From NCBI GenBank assembly GCA_903813345.2, contig CAIIXF020000003.1, positions 27,483,248 to 27,547,247 on the forward strand: DNA of 64,000 nt. The letters run 5' to 3'. The translations under genes and the position numbers were made by a program. Source of the stretch: Owenia fusiformis. Its lineage: Eukaryota; Annelida; Polychaeta; Sabellida; Oweniidae. Shown one piece after another: positions 35,801-46,099 of the stretch; the first letter of the stretch is position 1; each line of letters begins with the position of its first letter. Under the pieces are notes generated by a model. The model was not told where the DNA came from. It did no database searches and saw only the letters and a program-made list of their open reading frames with translations.

Positions 35801-36925
35801 GGTGGAGAATGGTATGGGACACAGCTGATCAAAACATAGGATCAGATGGAAAGTAAGCAGAAAATGCATTGTTTTTATATTAGCTTTGTTAATTGGTATA
35901 ATTAATTTCGTTGCTTTTCTTTTTACCTTTTGGGTGCAAGATGTCTTAGACTGAATTCGCAAATGCATTTTTCGGCTGTCGGCTACCGGATTAACCTACT
36001 ATTAACATACCTGGCACTATTCCATTCATATCTACAGGAGTCAAGCTAAACATATTCCCCTATCACTATCACTTATGAAAAGTAAGATCAAGTATTACAC
36101 AAAAATAAAGTATAACTGCAGTCACATTCTAATGATACCAATTACCAACTATATCCAGAAATTAGTTCTACTAAAACCCCCAAAATTGCTTTAAGTAATG
36201 CAACAAAATGTTTATTGCATTCATTCTTAGGTCTCTAAATTTCTGGGCAAATGTCATGACAGCATTGACAGAGAAGTTCAATACAGTACAAGAGAAAGCA
36301 AAGGTAAATGATAATACTTATACTGAAACATAAAATTATACATACTACAAATACAGTAGGAGGAAAAATACGCTGTATGGATCAAGATATGGAGACAGAT
36401 AAGCCAAAAATTATGACGTAAATAAATCATGTTGATTTAACAATGTGAATATGTTTTGATATAGATTTTTAGTGGGTGATTCAATGCACTTATTGCATTG
36501 AATACTAGCCTTTGATTTCGGACTGTAGTCCTCATTCAAAGTCTCAAACAAAACTCTCATGCTTGAATCATCCATAATTGATTTAGCATTGGGCTTTAAC
36601 ATGCATGTATATGAAACCATTGTATTTTCAGCTGCAGGCATTGGCAGACAAGCACCGAGGAAAGGGCCTAGATGCATACATGACAACACTCCTGAACCGC
36701 GTCCAGACTAACATCGACTGGATGGCAACTAACTTCAATGATATCAAGATGTTCCTCGATCAACAGAATGCAGGGTCATATGCACAGTCATACTCTTTGT
36801 CAACATCCTCTCAGAAGTCAAGCATCAGGGGTCATGTTGATCTAACAGTCCAGGGCGAGGTCCCTTATTTGGACATACGCGGCGATGTTGACATGCCATA
36901 TGAATTTACCTCTCGTGTTCTGTAA
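20851..36925 (+). CDS. M1 zinc metallo-aminopeptidase, aminopeptidase N type
   Basis: Exons: 20851-21106, 23852-24189, 24616-24800, 25308-25463, 26014-26131, 26410-26530, (27159-27313 or 28452-28606), 29765-29878, 30166-30297, 30768-30833, 30996-31061, 31317-31510, 31917-31996, 32660-32802, 33101-33156, 33620-33767, 34919-35109, 35373-35555, 35733-35852, 36231-36303, 36632-36925. All phases join, giving 1062 aa. It is a type II membrane protein: short cytosolic N-terminus, TM about 28-50, Thr/Pro-rich stalk to about 115, then the M1 fold. Key residues: GAMEN 402-406; zinc site H438-E439-x-x-H442 with E461 of NEGFA exactly 18 residues on; Tyr523 in TYSKG. An ERAP-type C-terminal helical domain follows. 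It should trim neutral N-terminal residues from extracellular peptides. Subfamily (ANPEP, ENPEP, TRHDE) is unresolved. Confidence 0.95.
21362..23323 (-). mobile_element. complete mariner (DD34D) transposon
   Basis: This 1962-bp element is bounded by CAGGGTGATCC...GGATCACCCTG and flanked by TA at both sides. The terminal inverted repeats are 189 bp (21362-21550 and 23135-23323), with no mismatch that I can see. It sits in the first intron of the aminopeptidase gene, antisense to it, and carries an open transposase gene. Matching arms and an open frame suggest recent insertion. Confidence 0.93.
21666..22901 (-). CDS. mariner transposase, two exons
   Basis: Exons on the minus strand: 22901-22206 and 22034-21666, joined in phase 0 across a 171-bp intron (AAG/GTAAG donor, TTTTTCAG acceptor), giving 354 aa. 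It starts MAPSQSK. The N-terminal half has two helix-turn-helix-like segments, [17 protein letters not shown] and [20 protein letters not shown], which would bind the inverted repeats. The catalytic triad is Asp in IITSDES, Asp in [10 protein letters not shown], and Asp in [13 protein letters not shown], with 34 residues between the last two (DD34D, mariner type). No stop or frameshift was seen. Most mariner transposases are intronless, so the intron is notable. It catalyses cut-and-paste transposition into TA. Confidence 0.9.
24490..24560. repeat. G-rich simple sequence in intron
   Basis: Runs of G (about 24517-24530 and 24543-24552) lie in the aminopeptidase intron between exons 2 and 3. 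They are potential quadruplex-forming DNA; no other feature is seen here. Confidence 0.4.
26549..26578 (+). promoter_or_regulatory. intronic hairpin next to the exon 6 donor
   Basis: CATGGGCTTTCA (26549-26560) and TGAAAGCCCATG (26567-26578) form a perfect 12-bp stem with a 6-nt loop, starting 19 nt after the exon 6 splice donor. The right arm recurs identically at 27367-27378, 54 nt after alternative exon 7A. The left arm could therefore pair either locally or across exon 7A. A role in exon choice is inference. Confidence 0.5.
26634..26648. repeat. 15-nt poly-G run
   Basis: An uninterrupted run of about 15 G lies in the intron between exon 6 and exon 7A. It could form a quadruplex in DNA or pre-mRNA. 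Its exact length is prone to sequencing error. Confidence 0.6.
27159..27313 (+). CDS. aminopeptidase alternative catalytic exon 7A
   Basis: This 155-nt exon (TTTTAG acceptor, CAG/GTAG donor) encodes residues 392-443. It includes [18 protein letters not shown], a variable middle with [14 protein letters not shown], and the zinc motif HELGHQ. It enters in phase 1 and leaves in phase 0, exactly as exon 7B does. It differs from 7B after GAMEN ([14 protein letters not shown] versus [14 protein letters not shown]) and inside HExxH (Gly versus Ala). Both are intact, so each could give an active enzyme. Confidence 0.9.
27367..27378 (+). promoter_or_regulatory. second copy of the intronic pairing element, after exon 7A
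   Basis: TGAAAGCCCATG here is identical to 26567-26578 and perfectly complementary to CATGGGCTTTCA at 26549-26560. Pairing with that site would loop out exon 7A and bring the exon 6 donor closer to exon 7B. Confidence 0.45.
28452..28606 (+). CDS. aminopeptidase alternative catalytic exon 7B
   Basis: This 155-nt exon (TTTCAG acceptor, CAG/GTTTG donor) carries [34 protein letters not shown] and HELAHQ. VTYR and HELAHQ are the usual M1 sequences, so 7B is the more canonical version. Using both 7A and 7B would add 155 nt, not a multiple of three, and shift the frame. Skipping both would delete the active site and also shift the frame. The gene therefore needs exactly one of the two. Confidence 0.92.
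28653..29187. mobile_element. 535-bp mariner-type MITE
   Basis: The ends CAGGGTGACCGCAAAAACGT and, inverted, ACGTTTTTGGGTCACCTTG are flanked by TA on both sides. It lies directly after alternative exon 7B in the aminopeptidase intron. It has no coding capacity. Only about 24 bp of inverted repeat is recognisable. Confidence 0.75.
31700..31890. repeat. 77-bp tandem repeat in aminopeptidase intron
   Basis: CATATTGTTAGTAAA, AACCTCAATTCTATAG and TTTTGTAGAACGCTCAT recur at a spacing of about 77 bp, giving about 2.3 copies just before exon 31917-31996. Confidence 0.7.
32265..32400. repeat. duplicated GC-rich hairpin in aminopeptidase intron
   Basis: TGTTGACGGACGTCAGGCTA is followed by ACCGCGTTGACGCCGTCA, and the pair is repeated about 94 bp later with one base changed. 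Each copy can fold with TTGACGG pairing to CCGTCAA. The blocks are markedly more GC-rich than the surrounding AT-rich intron. Confidence 0.6.
33795..33928. repeat. dispersed repeat shared with 18838-18965
   Basis: A diverged second copy of the repeat at 18838, in the intron between exons ending 33767 and starting 34919. The order of shared words is the same. Confidence 0.6.
34554..34792. mobile_element. 239-bp MITE, CACTCCCCTCC family
   Basis: CACTTCCCTCCATAAGTTTG at the left is matched by inverted AAACTTATTGTGGGGAGTG at the right, flanked by TA on both sides. It belongs to the same family as 44011-44883. It lies in an aminopeptidase intron. Confidence 0.75.
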
Positions 36926-37330
36926 ATGTGAAGACGGATGTTCTAGAAATATCTCCACTGGAAGTAGGACCCATGGTTTCGTGCAAATCAATACATGTTT
37001 ATTTCCTCCATTTGCACACTGCACGAAAGACTCATACACTCAAATTATACACATTCATGTACAAATTCTCTTAAATCATGTTCTAATTTCCCTTCTATAT
37101 GAAGAACTGTACTGGAATACCGCATTGACAATGCTACTCCCATCTTCCGATCGCAGGGCTTCAAAATCCAGAATATTTCGTGTTTTGTACCCTTATGTTC
37201 GGAGGTTAATGCTACTCTAATGTATTAAGAATGCTGAAATGTTGCTGAAATACTGTCACATAAAACGTGTTAAGATCATCAACATGACGGGATGTATTTC
37301 CATGTATTTTATTTTACTTTTGTACAATGA

Positions 37331-37336
37331 AATAAA
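37331..37336 (+). terminator. poly(A) signal of the aminopeptidase gene
   Basis: AATAAA lies about 405 nt after the aminopeptidase stop codon. It is the first canonical signal downstream and lies just short of the convergent gene that ends at 37413. Confidence 0.5.
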
Positions 37337-37412
37337 GTTTGAAAGAGTAATATTGATAATGTATTGATTATGCAACTCTAGTATGTCATTAATACTATTT
37401 TGTGTTGCTTGT

Positions 37413-39433
37413 TCAAACACAAGACCATCCAAAAAGACTACCATCTGGCAATGCTTGGCGTTCGCGTGCCGTAAGATCCTCCATTGGCTTGCAAGTACAT
37501 AATCCACGTAGCCTGATTTCAGCACCCGGTTTGTAAATTTGGCTTCTATACATACATCCTTCAAAACAGAAAAGAAAATTGTGTGAAATGGGTAAACCAA
37601 ACCTAAGGCTCCAAAGGGAACAATGCAGTCTTAGGCCATGGTATTCATTAAAACACGAGGGAGGTTAGGCTACACGTTGAACTTGAACGTGAACATGTAT
37701 TACCATGACCCCCATAAATTGTGATCCATTCTCAATTGATGTAAACGGCCACCTTATTTCAACTATTTTCCTAACACCTTCATACTGAATTGGGCAAATA
37801 CAGAGCAGTGAGGTGAAAATAGTCCATAGTGGGCCATGATTTTACACATTGCACGCACACGTTCTTCAAAACAGCGGTAACTTAACCTCCCTATTGCTCC
37901 AAACACAAAATAGGTTTTCTTTTAAAAATAGATGACGAACTGATCGAAATGAAGAAAAAACTCACCGTAGAGAGCACATTGCTTTATCAACACATCGCCA
38001 ACTCTTGGGACAAAATCGTCGGCTAAGTCTTGTGGTAGTTCACTATAGATGTCTCTTGCATTGCGACATGCGCATATTAACCCATGGTCGCCATTCCAGC
38101 TAGCGCCATACTCATACCCAGAACAATCTAGAAGAAACCGATGAATAAAACTATAGAGAAAGGCGTAGGATAACAACACTACGTTGATAGATTCATTCGA
38201 GACACTTGGTGGATTTACACTAGCGCGCTAAGACGTCTTAATTAAAACGTTTTAGCGTTAAAACGTTTTACAAATGTAATGTAAATCCAGATTTACCCAA
38301 GAGCTCTCGGCTAAGAGCGCTTAGCTAAAACGTTTTAGGACCCTAGTCATAGCCAAGACGTCTTAGCGTTAAAACGTTTTACAAGCAAGAGTAAATCCAT
38401 CGGTTTTAGCTAAGAGCTCTTAGCCCGGTTTTTTGCGTTGCGCCGAACGAAACATTTGAAACTTTCCATTTACATATGTCGCATGGTTCTTTATTTTGTC
38501 TTATCCCTTGTTCCCAATATCATCCCAAAATTATTGAGAAGAACTTTTTTCCCTGGCGATTTATCATAATCCTAATTTATGCATAAAATCTTCATTACAA
38601 AGCATTGCAAAGCTATATCATTACAAACGTCCTCTAACCAGTACTGAACTGCTTTTTTCATTTTACATGTATACCTACATATCTCTAAGACGTTTTAGGA
38701 AAGTAGGTGTAAACTCGATCTTATTTCCTAAGACGTCTTGAAAATGGTAATGTAAACTCAACTTAATTTTTCTAAAACGTTTTAGCCAAAACGTCTTGGA
38801 ATGCTGCGCGTAGTGTAAATTGGGCTATTATTAATGTGTTTGACACTTTAAGTCATCCATTTCCAGTTCTAATGTGTGATTTACCCGTCAAGAATAAACT
38901 AAACCTATCTATTTGGAATGGACAGTGTTACATTCATGTAGATTACATTAATTTTTGCCCACCCTGTTTGCAAGATATAACGACACAATTGTCCACGGAG
39001 TTTTCTTCGACTTTGCAGAATGCTCCTACGGATTCATACACAGCGATGGCTCTTGCATATGTATCTCTTGACCAACATCTGAAGCATTACAAGAAAATGG
39101 AAGCGTTATATTTTTGTATCAAGTGACCAAGAGTAGGCTAGCTATATCATCTCTCATGGCATAATCTGTATCATGTGACCAAGAGAATATCATCTCATGG
39201 CACAATCCTTTTATTGAATCTGTTGAAACTGCCAAACTAACATAAACTTTACACGTACGCGGGCTAAAAGACGTCCGATTGTCAGCGTTTTAGTGGGAAG
39301 TGCAATTGAGAGAACTGTTATTTCTTTATAAATAGGGTTGTACAAAAAAAATTTGAACTTGTTTTACTGACCTTGTATCCATGGCAACAGCCACAGAAAA
39401 AGAAAATAACAACACCAGAGCACAACAATTCAT
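37413..39433 (-). CDS. small secreted Cys-rich protein with two VWC-like half repeats
   Basis: Exons on the minus strand: 39433-39372 (signal peptide MNCCALVLLFSFSVAVA), 38150-37966, 37558-37413. Phases join as 2 and 1. The mature part has 8 Cys in two related blocks, C-x16-C-x-C-x29-C and C-x18-C-x-C-x23-C. Each contains a Tyr/Gly-rich lead and a GL-C-x-C core (GLICACRN, GLCTCKP). This resembles half of a von Willebrand C-type domain, but the match is weak and I do not name a family. The exon 2 acceptor could instead be at 38130 (TTCTAG), but that would not fit the phase of exon 1. It ends TGA 37415-37413, tail-to-tail with the aminopeptidase gene. Extracellular location is inferred from the signal peptide. 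Confidence 0.65.
38218..38815. mobile_element. CACTA-like non-autonomous element with palindrome arrays
   Basis: The ends CACTAGCGCG and CGCGTAGTG are inverted, with TTTA before and TAAA after (TA target possible). Inside, both flanks hold many short perfect palindromes: AAAACGTTTT five times, AAGACGTCTT three times, AAGAGCTCTT, and hybrids such as AAGACGTTTT. Subterminal arrays of short repeats that bind transposase are typical of the CACTA (EnSpm) group. The element has no coding capacity. It lies in intron 1 of the small secreted protein gene. Confidence 0.65.
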
Positions 39434-41360
39434 TGTCTAAAACAGAAACAATAATTGGTGTAAAACATCTTATTATACTTTTTTAAAACCTATAATATAT
39501 CTTTTGAAGTCTGTTAATTTCTATTAAGGTTTATCTTTATTAATGAGAGCAATTAAGTAATGCTTATGGTTTTATGATTGACATTTCTTTTATACGAGCT
39601 TTATTCCATTCTCAAGACTGCGAAACAGCCCCGGGGAAACAGCTTTGCAATCTTGATCTCGTAAAAGTCCCGTTTTAATGAGATTCTAGGAGATTTACAT
39701 GTATAATAGACTACTTAGTTATCGAAGACTCAATTTTACTCAAATATTTGTAATCTGAATACAACCTTTTCTGAAAAGTAAGTTATAATCATTTTCCCGA
39801 ATAGTATTCTAGGTTCGTGTTCATTCTACTGTATACCAATGGAGTTTATATTCTTTCTTATTGGTAATACACGCCTAGTCCATTGGCTATTAGTTTCACT
39901 TTAAAGGGGCAACAAGGACTGTAGAGAGAAAATTTTTCTTAAAATGTATGGATAAAGTATCAATATCATCATGATACACCATGACATCTCATTTCTTTTC
40001 AGCCCTGAGGTGAAACAGAAAGATGCTATGAGTATCAGAATGTATCAATATCAGCATTAAGAAGTGTAAATTCAGTTCAAAGCTTCTATAAAGGGAGTCC
40101 CATTTATAGATTTTTAAGATCCACCATGTTTCAAGAGGAATATCAGCTGAAATAATGTTCATCCAGGTGGTTTGTTTGTAGATAATAAAAGATATGTTAT
40201 TCTTGATGAAATATCCAAACTTAAATATATTTTGACATTGGTCGATGATCGTTGAATGGCCCCCCTGTACTAATTGTTGCACCTTTAATATTGTCAAATA
40301 TTTTTGAAGAAAATATTAGTTTTAAAGCTCTTACAGAATCATGCCGTTTTAAATTCAAGTCTGCTCTACTATTTAAAAAGAGAAACGTCATGGAATAATG
40401 AGGGCAAAAGTTTTTGCATAATTATCACAATACTATTACTTTCGAGTTTCGAAACTTACTAACTTCCTCTCTCTATTCTTTGTTCTTATTAATATCTTCA
40501 AATAAACATGATAAACATGTCATATACTTACGGCTTTAAACTGTGCTTCAGTCCGTACCATTCCTGCGTAAAGCCTCTACAGATGGAACTTACACGTTTT
40601 ATATCAGAGATCGCATTGAACTTTACATAAAGCTATTTACATTGGATTAAGGTAGTTTTACACAAAGAGGCCTAAATACAAATTACGATAGAGTGTTGTA
40701 ATGTAACATCAAAATGTAATTTGTATAATTACTTTTCATGATCAAACAACAAAATCTATGTCACTGAGGTTTTTACGCAAAGTACAAACTATTTTGGTCG
40801 CTGTTGTTGGGGTGTATGTGAGTATATGGGATCAGGAGGACGCACAGTACTCTACTAGTATTTCTCAAAAACTGAACTACTGAAGTTTTGCACAATAGAT
40901 AGTTAATAGCTATAGTAAGTTTTAAGAAAATGATAGTTTAAGTTTTAAGTTTGAAATATTTTATTTCTGTGTCACGGGTTTAAAAACTACATTCAATATC
41001 ATATAATAAATACTTTTTTAAAAAAACCACCAGCCGGCATCGGCTTATGAGACACCATTAAATGTATATCTAATTGTAATTGAGCATTGACTAGAGTAAG
41101 TTGACTAAGAGAGCACTCTTAAATAGAGTAGTATTCAAGTGCTGCCATCTTTAAATGCTTTGACAAATATTTTTCTATTAATGGCAATTATCACAATGAA
41201 TGAATATGCATGCAAACACAAATAAACTGTATTGATACAATAAATTTTGCAGTCATGTGCTGGAAAATGACTATAACAGATTGGGGACACACACTTGCTG
41301 CCCAGTTATATCTTTAATTCTAAAAAGTATCAGTTTTAACCAAGTCTGGACTTCACAAAT
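39434..41360. other. intergenic, no gene recognised
   Basis: AT-rich DNA between the small secreted protein gene and the LINE fragment. The 102-codon open frame at 39989-40297 (-) has no motif, signal peptide or splice support. Confidence 0.4.
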
Positions 41361-41367
41361 GTAACTC

Positions 41368-41748
41368 CTATAATCTGCCATAGTCAAATTGCCTTTTTGA
41401 ATACATAATAAGAGCTGCTAGAGGTTTTTGAATCTTCTTGGCAAGCATTAGGCTAATAAATATCAAAAGTGAATTTGCATTATTCAAGTCTAGATATGGC
41501 AATTGCTCTTGCACAATCTCTCTATAGAAGGTATCCCTTAGGAGCTTAAAGTGTGGACATTTTATCAGAAAATGAATTTCATTCTCAACTTCATCCAAAT
41601 CACAGAGTTTGCAAGTTCTCTGGTCCAGAGGAGTACCATCATATCTACCAGTTTCTATACGGAGTTGTAGCGTCCCAGTTCTCAGTTTAGCCAATCTATT
41701 CGATGGTGTCTTGGGATGAAACAAGTTACATAACTTTCTGCTACCACT
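41368..41748 (-). pseudogene. LINE retrotransposon 3' coding fragment (Cys-rich C-terminus)
   Basis: The minus-strand frame contains SNRLAKLRTGTLQLRIETGR and then RTCKLCDLDEVENEIHFLIK-CPHF. This C-x2-C...H-x4-C zinc-knuckle is found at the C-terminus of many non-LTR retrotransposon polyproteins, after the reverse transcriptase. The frame is open for about 120 residues and ends with a natural stop. The rest of the element is missing, as expected after 5' truncation. Confidence 0.8.
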
Positions 41749-42435
41749 CCATACTTAAATTGACTTTTTATTTTTATCATCCCTTCCTCACTTTTGTATT
41801 TCTTGTTTAATATCTTGTTAATCATATTAAAAAGAGCAGCCAAAATATATTTGAATGCTCCTACAATTCATCCAGCGATTCCATCTAAATTAAGTATTTG
41901 GGCAAACCAAACTTATTTTCAAATGTGACAACAAGGATTTATGTGGTAAAAATCTGAATCCCACCGAATCATTCAAACTCCCGTGCAGTGCTAGTCTTCA
42001 ACATATCTATTCAGAGACCCTGCATGGGAGTTTGCAAATCATTGTTTCAATGCTTTAGCATAGGGGCTTTTTTGGCAGTGTATAAGTACCTTAATGACTA
42101 GATTAAGACAAAATATCAAGCATGCATATTTTTGTATGTAAGATCTAATTACTGCAAAAGCAAAAAATGAACAAAATTACTAAACATATGTTGCCAGGTT
42201 ATATTTTGATTCGTTGATTTGTTTCATGATAAACAACAGGAAATGCTTCTATATTAGTATCAATAGAGAGGAGTTAATTATGGTCCATCAATTATTTAAT
42301 TATGAGTATCCTTCAAATGTTGTGCGCTATACAAAGGCGAAGTCATTAGATTTAATAACATGTCCATGTTCGCCTTTGATGTTTGATGGATTTTATGTGT
42401 GACTTAGTGCTTTCTCAAGGCATCTTAATTTCTTA

Positions 42436-45400
42436 TTAAAATGCAAGAGTAGCACAATAAATGTACACAGCAGCATCGTACAAGGCAGGTTCGGTGTAGT
42501 ACCATAGCAAACGTTGCTTCCAGATACCCCATGTTTTGGCATCCGTCAGCTTTGGGATCGGACGGTTGAGGAGCGTGATTGGGGTACCATGTTTGTAGTG
42601 ATCGGCGACCCAATGGACGGCCTTGTAGATACCATTGTTATCGGTGTCTGTGAGACATTCGCACACATCGTCGGTTGGGGGGTTAGATACTACACGCGTC
42701 TGGTACACCTGAATAAAAAATATGAAATTATATTTTGGAAACCACTGGTAAGACACACATTTGGGATAAAAAGGACCCCAATTTATACTGTATTCATAAA
42801 AATATGGCCAATCCAACTTTTTGTCGTGTCACATTGATATTCATACATTGCCTTATATGAAAAAGATAAATGTATATATCAGTCTTTTCATCTGATTCAA
42901 TTTTAAATTAAATAAAAAACCCACACAATTCTGGATTTGATAAAATATTCCTCAATTGAGAAATTGTCTTTTAAAGTTTAATGTCAAGATATGACTGACA
43001 TATTCTTTCAAATTCAACGTTAGGTTTAATCAAAATACCTTTGTCGTAAATATTGGAATTTTGTTATGATCAAGCTCAGTGTTAAATGTCACTGAAAATT
43101 GGAATATCTTATTTCAAATTAATCTATGAATAAACCATCATCCTTCATTGTCTTGGTAAAGTAATTGCCAACGCACAATTTCGCAGACTTGTATGTATTA
43201 AATAACAAAAACAGGGTGACACAGAAATACAGCCCTCTGTTGTTACCTCCTAAACACAAAAATATTTCACTCGATTGTTACTCAATGAGATACACGGTGA
43301 CACAAACATATGACCCTTTATTCTTACTCCATAAGATACAGGATGACACAAACATATGACCCTTTATTGTTACTCCATAAGATACAGGGTGACACAAACA
43401 TATGACCCTTTATTGTTACTCCATAAGATACAGGGTGACACAAACATATGACCCTTTATTGTTACTCCATAAGATACAGGGTGACACAAACATATGACCC
43501 TTTATTGTTACTCCATAAGATACAGGGTGACACAAACATATGACCCTTTATTGTTACTCCATAAGATACAGGGTGACACAAACATATGACATTGTATGAC
43601 CCTTTATTGTTACTCCATAAGATACAGGGTGACACAAACATATTACCTTCTATTGTTACGCCATAAGATACAGGGTGACACCGACATATCGTACGCTATT
43701 GTTACTCCATAAGATACAGGGTGACACAGACATATTACACTCTATTGTTACTTCATAAGATACAGGGTTACACAAACACATTACCCTCTATTATTATTCC
43801 ATAAGATACAGGGTGACACAGACATATGACCCTTTATTCTTACTCCATAAGATACAGGGTGACACAAACATATGACCCTTTATTGTTACTCCATAAGATA
43901 CAGGGTGACACAAACATATGACCCTTTATTGTTACTCCATAAGATACAGGGTGACACAAACATATGACCCTTCATTGTTACTCCATAAGATACAGGGTGA
44001 CACAAACATACACTCCCCTCCATAAGTTTGGCAACCTTTTTCCCCCATTGAACTACGTGTTAAAGCCTCTTTACCTTTGAATTTTTATTTACTTAACCTG
44101 CGATGAAAATACTTATACTATTGATGGAAACGTAATTTGACTTTAATTCCAATACCTCCAAATTTTCTCAATTTTTTTCTTCAATTACAATAGGTCGAAA
44201 ATTGATGATGAATTTAATGAATTTTTGAAAATCGACATTCCCATGTTAACCAATGGGAAATGGTAGGTTTGCCGCAAGTCATATGACAGAATATCCATCC
44301 ATCCGAGTCCTTGCAAAAAATACGAGTTAGGCAGGTAATTGAATTTGCGAACTTTATTTAACAAAAAATTGATATGTTTCTTCAGGTTCAACAAAGTTAT
44401 AGGGCTTTAAAGTCAAAATTGTTTTTCAAAAACCTCTCCCATTGAAATAACACAGGAGGCGAAAAATAATTTTCAAAAATGACTTTGAAGCGCTGTAACT
44501 TTAATATTCATCAAATAAACTAAACACTTAGTGTTCAAAAAAGTAAGACAATTCAATTTTCTATATGAAAATATTTTTTTGCTGAATCTTTTACTGAAAA
44601 GATATCCTGATTTCTGATTTGCCCTGAACCCTCCATTTCCCATTGGATTACATGAGAATGACGATTTTCAAAAATTCATCAAATTTATCATCAATTTTCG
44701 ACCTATTGTAATTGAGGAAAAAAATTAAGAAAATTTGCAGGTATTGAAATAAAGTCAAGTTACGTTTCCATCAATATCATAAGTTATTTCATCACAGGTT
44801 AAGTAAATAAAAATTCAAACGTAAAGAGGCTTTAACACGTAGTTCAATGGAGAAAAAGGTTGCCAAACTTATGGAGGGGAGTGTATGACCCTTTATTGTT
44901 ACTCCATAAGATACAGGGTGACACAAACATATGACATTGTATGACCCTTTATTGTTACTCCATAAGATACAGGGTGACACAAACATATTACCTTCTATTG
45001 TTACGCCATTAGATACAGGGTGACACCGACATATCGTACGCTATTGTTACTCCATAAGATACAGGGTGACACAGACATATTACACTCTATTGTTACTTCA
45101 TAAGATACAGGGTTACACAAACACATTACCCTCTATTATTCTTCCATAAGATACAGGGTGACACAGACATATTACAAACCTTTCACATATTTTATGGAAA
45201 CTAATGAAGAATGTATTTCAAACAAACTGTTACTTACTTGAAGTATTTTCATCCAAAGGTCCCACATATGGAACTTGTGGGCTGTCCTTTCAATGGCTGA
45301 CCAGTTTGGACCGAGACCATCGTCATCAATTCCAATGTTGCTAAGTATTTTATCCAATGTGTTCATGGTCCATGTTGAGAAGTCCCCGCCAATGCAGTCA

Positions 45401-46056
45401 GAAGGAGCGTATGGTAGAACCTAATAAATGATGTACATAGCTTACGTTAATTAATGTACGTTTCTTGAAATCAAGTTTAAACGTTGCACAGGGTCTTATA
45501 AAGGTTTCAGAAAGTGGAACATTGAAAAACTTAGATTATCAAGTACCGTATTATCAATTGAAATGATCTTGAAATCAAGTTTAAGATTTAAAAAAGTGGA
45601 ACGCTGAAAATCTCAAATTATCAATTGTCATATCTTGTATTTTCTGAGTGTTGCATTTTTGAGATCCGTTTTAAACGTTCCAAAGGATCTTAACAAATAT
45701 TTAAGAAAATAGAACGTGGAAAATCTCATCCTATCAAGTGTTATGTTACCGTTTTGTCTTGTATCGTGTGAGTGATACATGTACGAGTATGTGAGTGTGA
45801 GTGATATTTTAAACACTATTACCTTGATATCGGCGCTGATGTTATGGTTGACAGTAGGAATACAGTTCTTCTCAGTAGCCTTAGGATTGAAGAGCCTCAA
45901 CCCTTCCACTGTCATAGAATGTATGGCATGGGCAATGGTTTCATTGAAGTTTGACGAGAGACCAGCAGTAGAGTAGGCTGTTTTACAAGTTGCTGTCTGC
46001 TCCACCACGTAACCATGCGCGACGGCAACGAGCACGATAAAAACAAGAGACTTCAT
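42436..46056 (-). CDS. secreted protein of unknown family, 229 aa
   Basis: Exons on the minus strand: 46056-45823, 45420-45238, 42708-42436, all joined in phase 0. The start is ATG 46056, followed by a clear signal peptide (MKSLVFIVLVAVAHG). The mature part has about six Cys, N-glycosylation sites (NET, NIS, NWS) and is rich in Trp, His and Tyr toward the C-terminus (WKQRLLWYYTEPALYDAAVY). The middle exon has GDFSTWTMNTLDKILSNIG, which looks helical. I recognise no domain. The second intron, 2.5 kb, is mostly minisatellite and a MITE. A TATA-like CTTATA (minus: TATAAG) lies about 35 nt upstream of the ATG. Intact signals and frame argue for a real gene; function is unknown. Confidence 0.8.
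43206..45175. repeat. 46-bp minisatellite, interrupted by a MITE
   Basis: The unit is built from ATGACCCTTTATTGTTACTC and CATAAGATACAGGGTGACAC at a 46-bp period. It fills 43206-44010 and 44884-45175. A block of about five variant units (with the CATTGTATG insertion, then TATTACCTTC, CGACATATCG, CAGACATATT variants) occurs at about 43575-43825 and again at about 44920-45175. That indicates a higher-order duplication. The array lies in intron 2 of the 229-aa secreted protein gene. The unit contains TACAGGGTGAC, like a mariner terminus. Confidence 0.92.
44011..44883. mobile_element. 873-bp foldback MITE inserted in the minisatellite
   Basis: The ends CACTCCCCTCCATAAGTTTG and its inverse are the start of arms about 250 bp long, strongly alike. 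TA flanks both sides. Removing the element and one TA restores the minisatellite unit exactly (ACAAACA-TA-TGACCC). This is the best copy of the family also seen at 7736 and 34554. No transposase is encoded. Confidence 0.88.
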
Positions 46057-46090
46057 CGTTCAAATGTTTGGTTTTTATTGTTGTTGATTA

Positions 46091-46096
46091 CTTATA
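46091..46096 (-). promoter_or_regulatory. TATA-like box of the 229-aa secreted protein gene
   Basis: On the minus strand CACATATAAGT contains TATAAG, ending 35 nt upstream of ATG 46056. This predicts a very short 5' untranslated leader. Confidence 0.35.
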
Positions 46097-46099
46097 TGT

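Noticed and set aside
38836-39126. 96-codon plus frame beside the CACTA-like element
   Set aside because: Somewhat coding-like (contains LQNAPTDSYTAMALAYVS) but lies in an intron on the opposite strand, with no homologue recognised and no splice partner.
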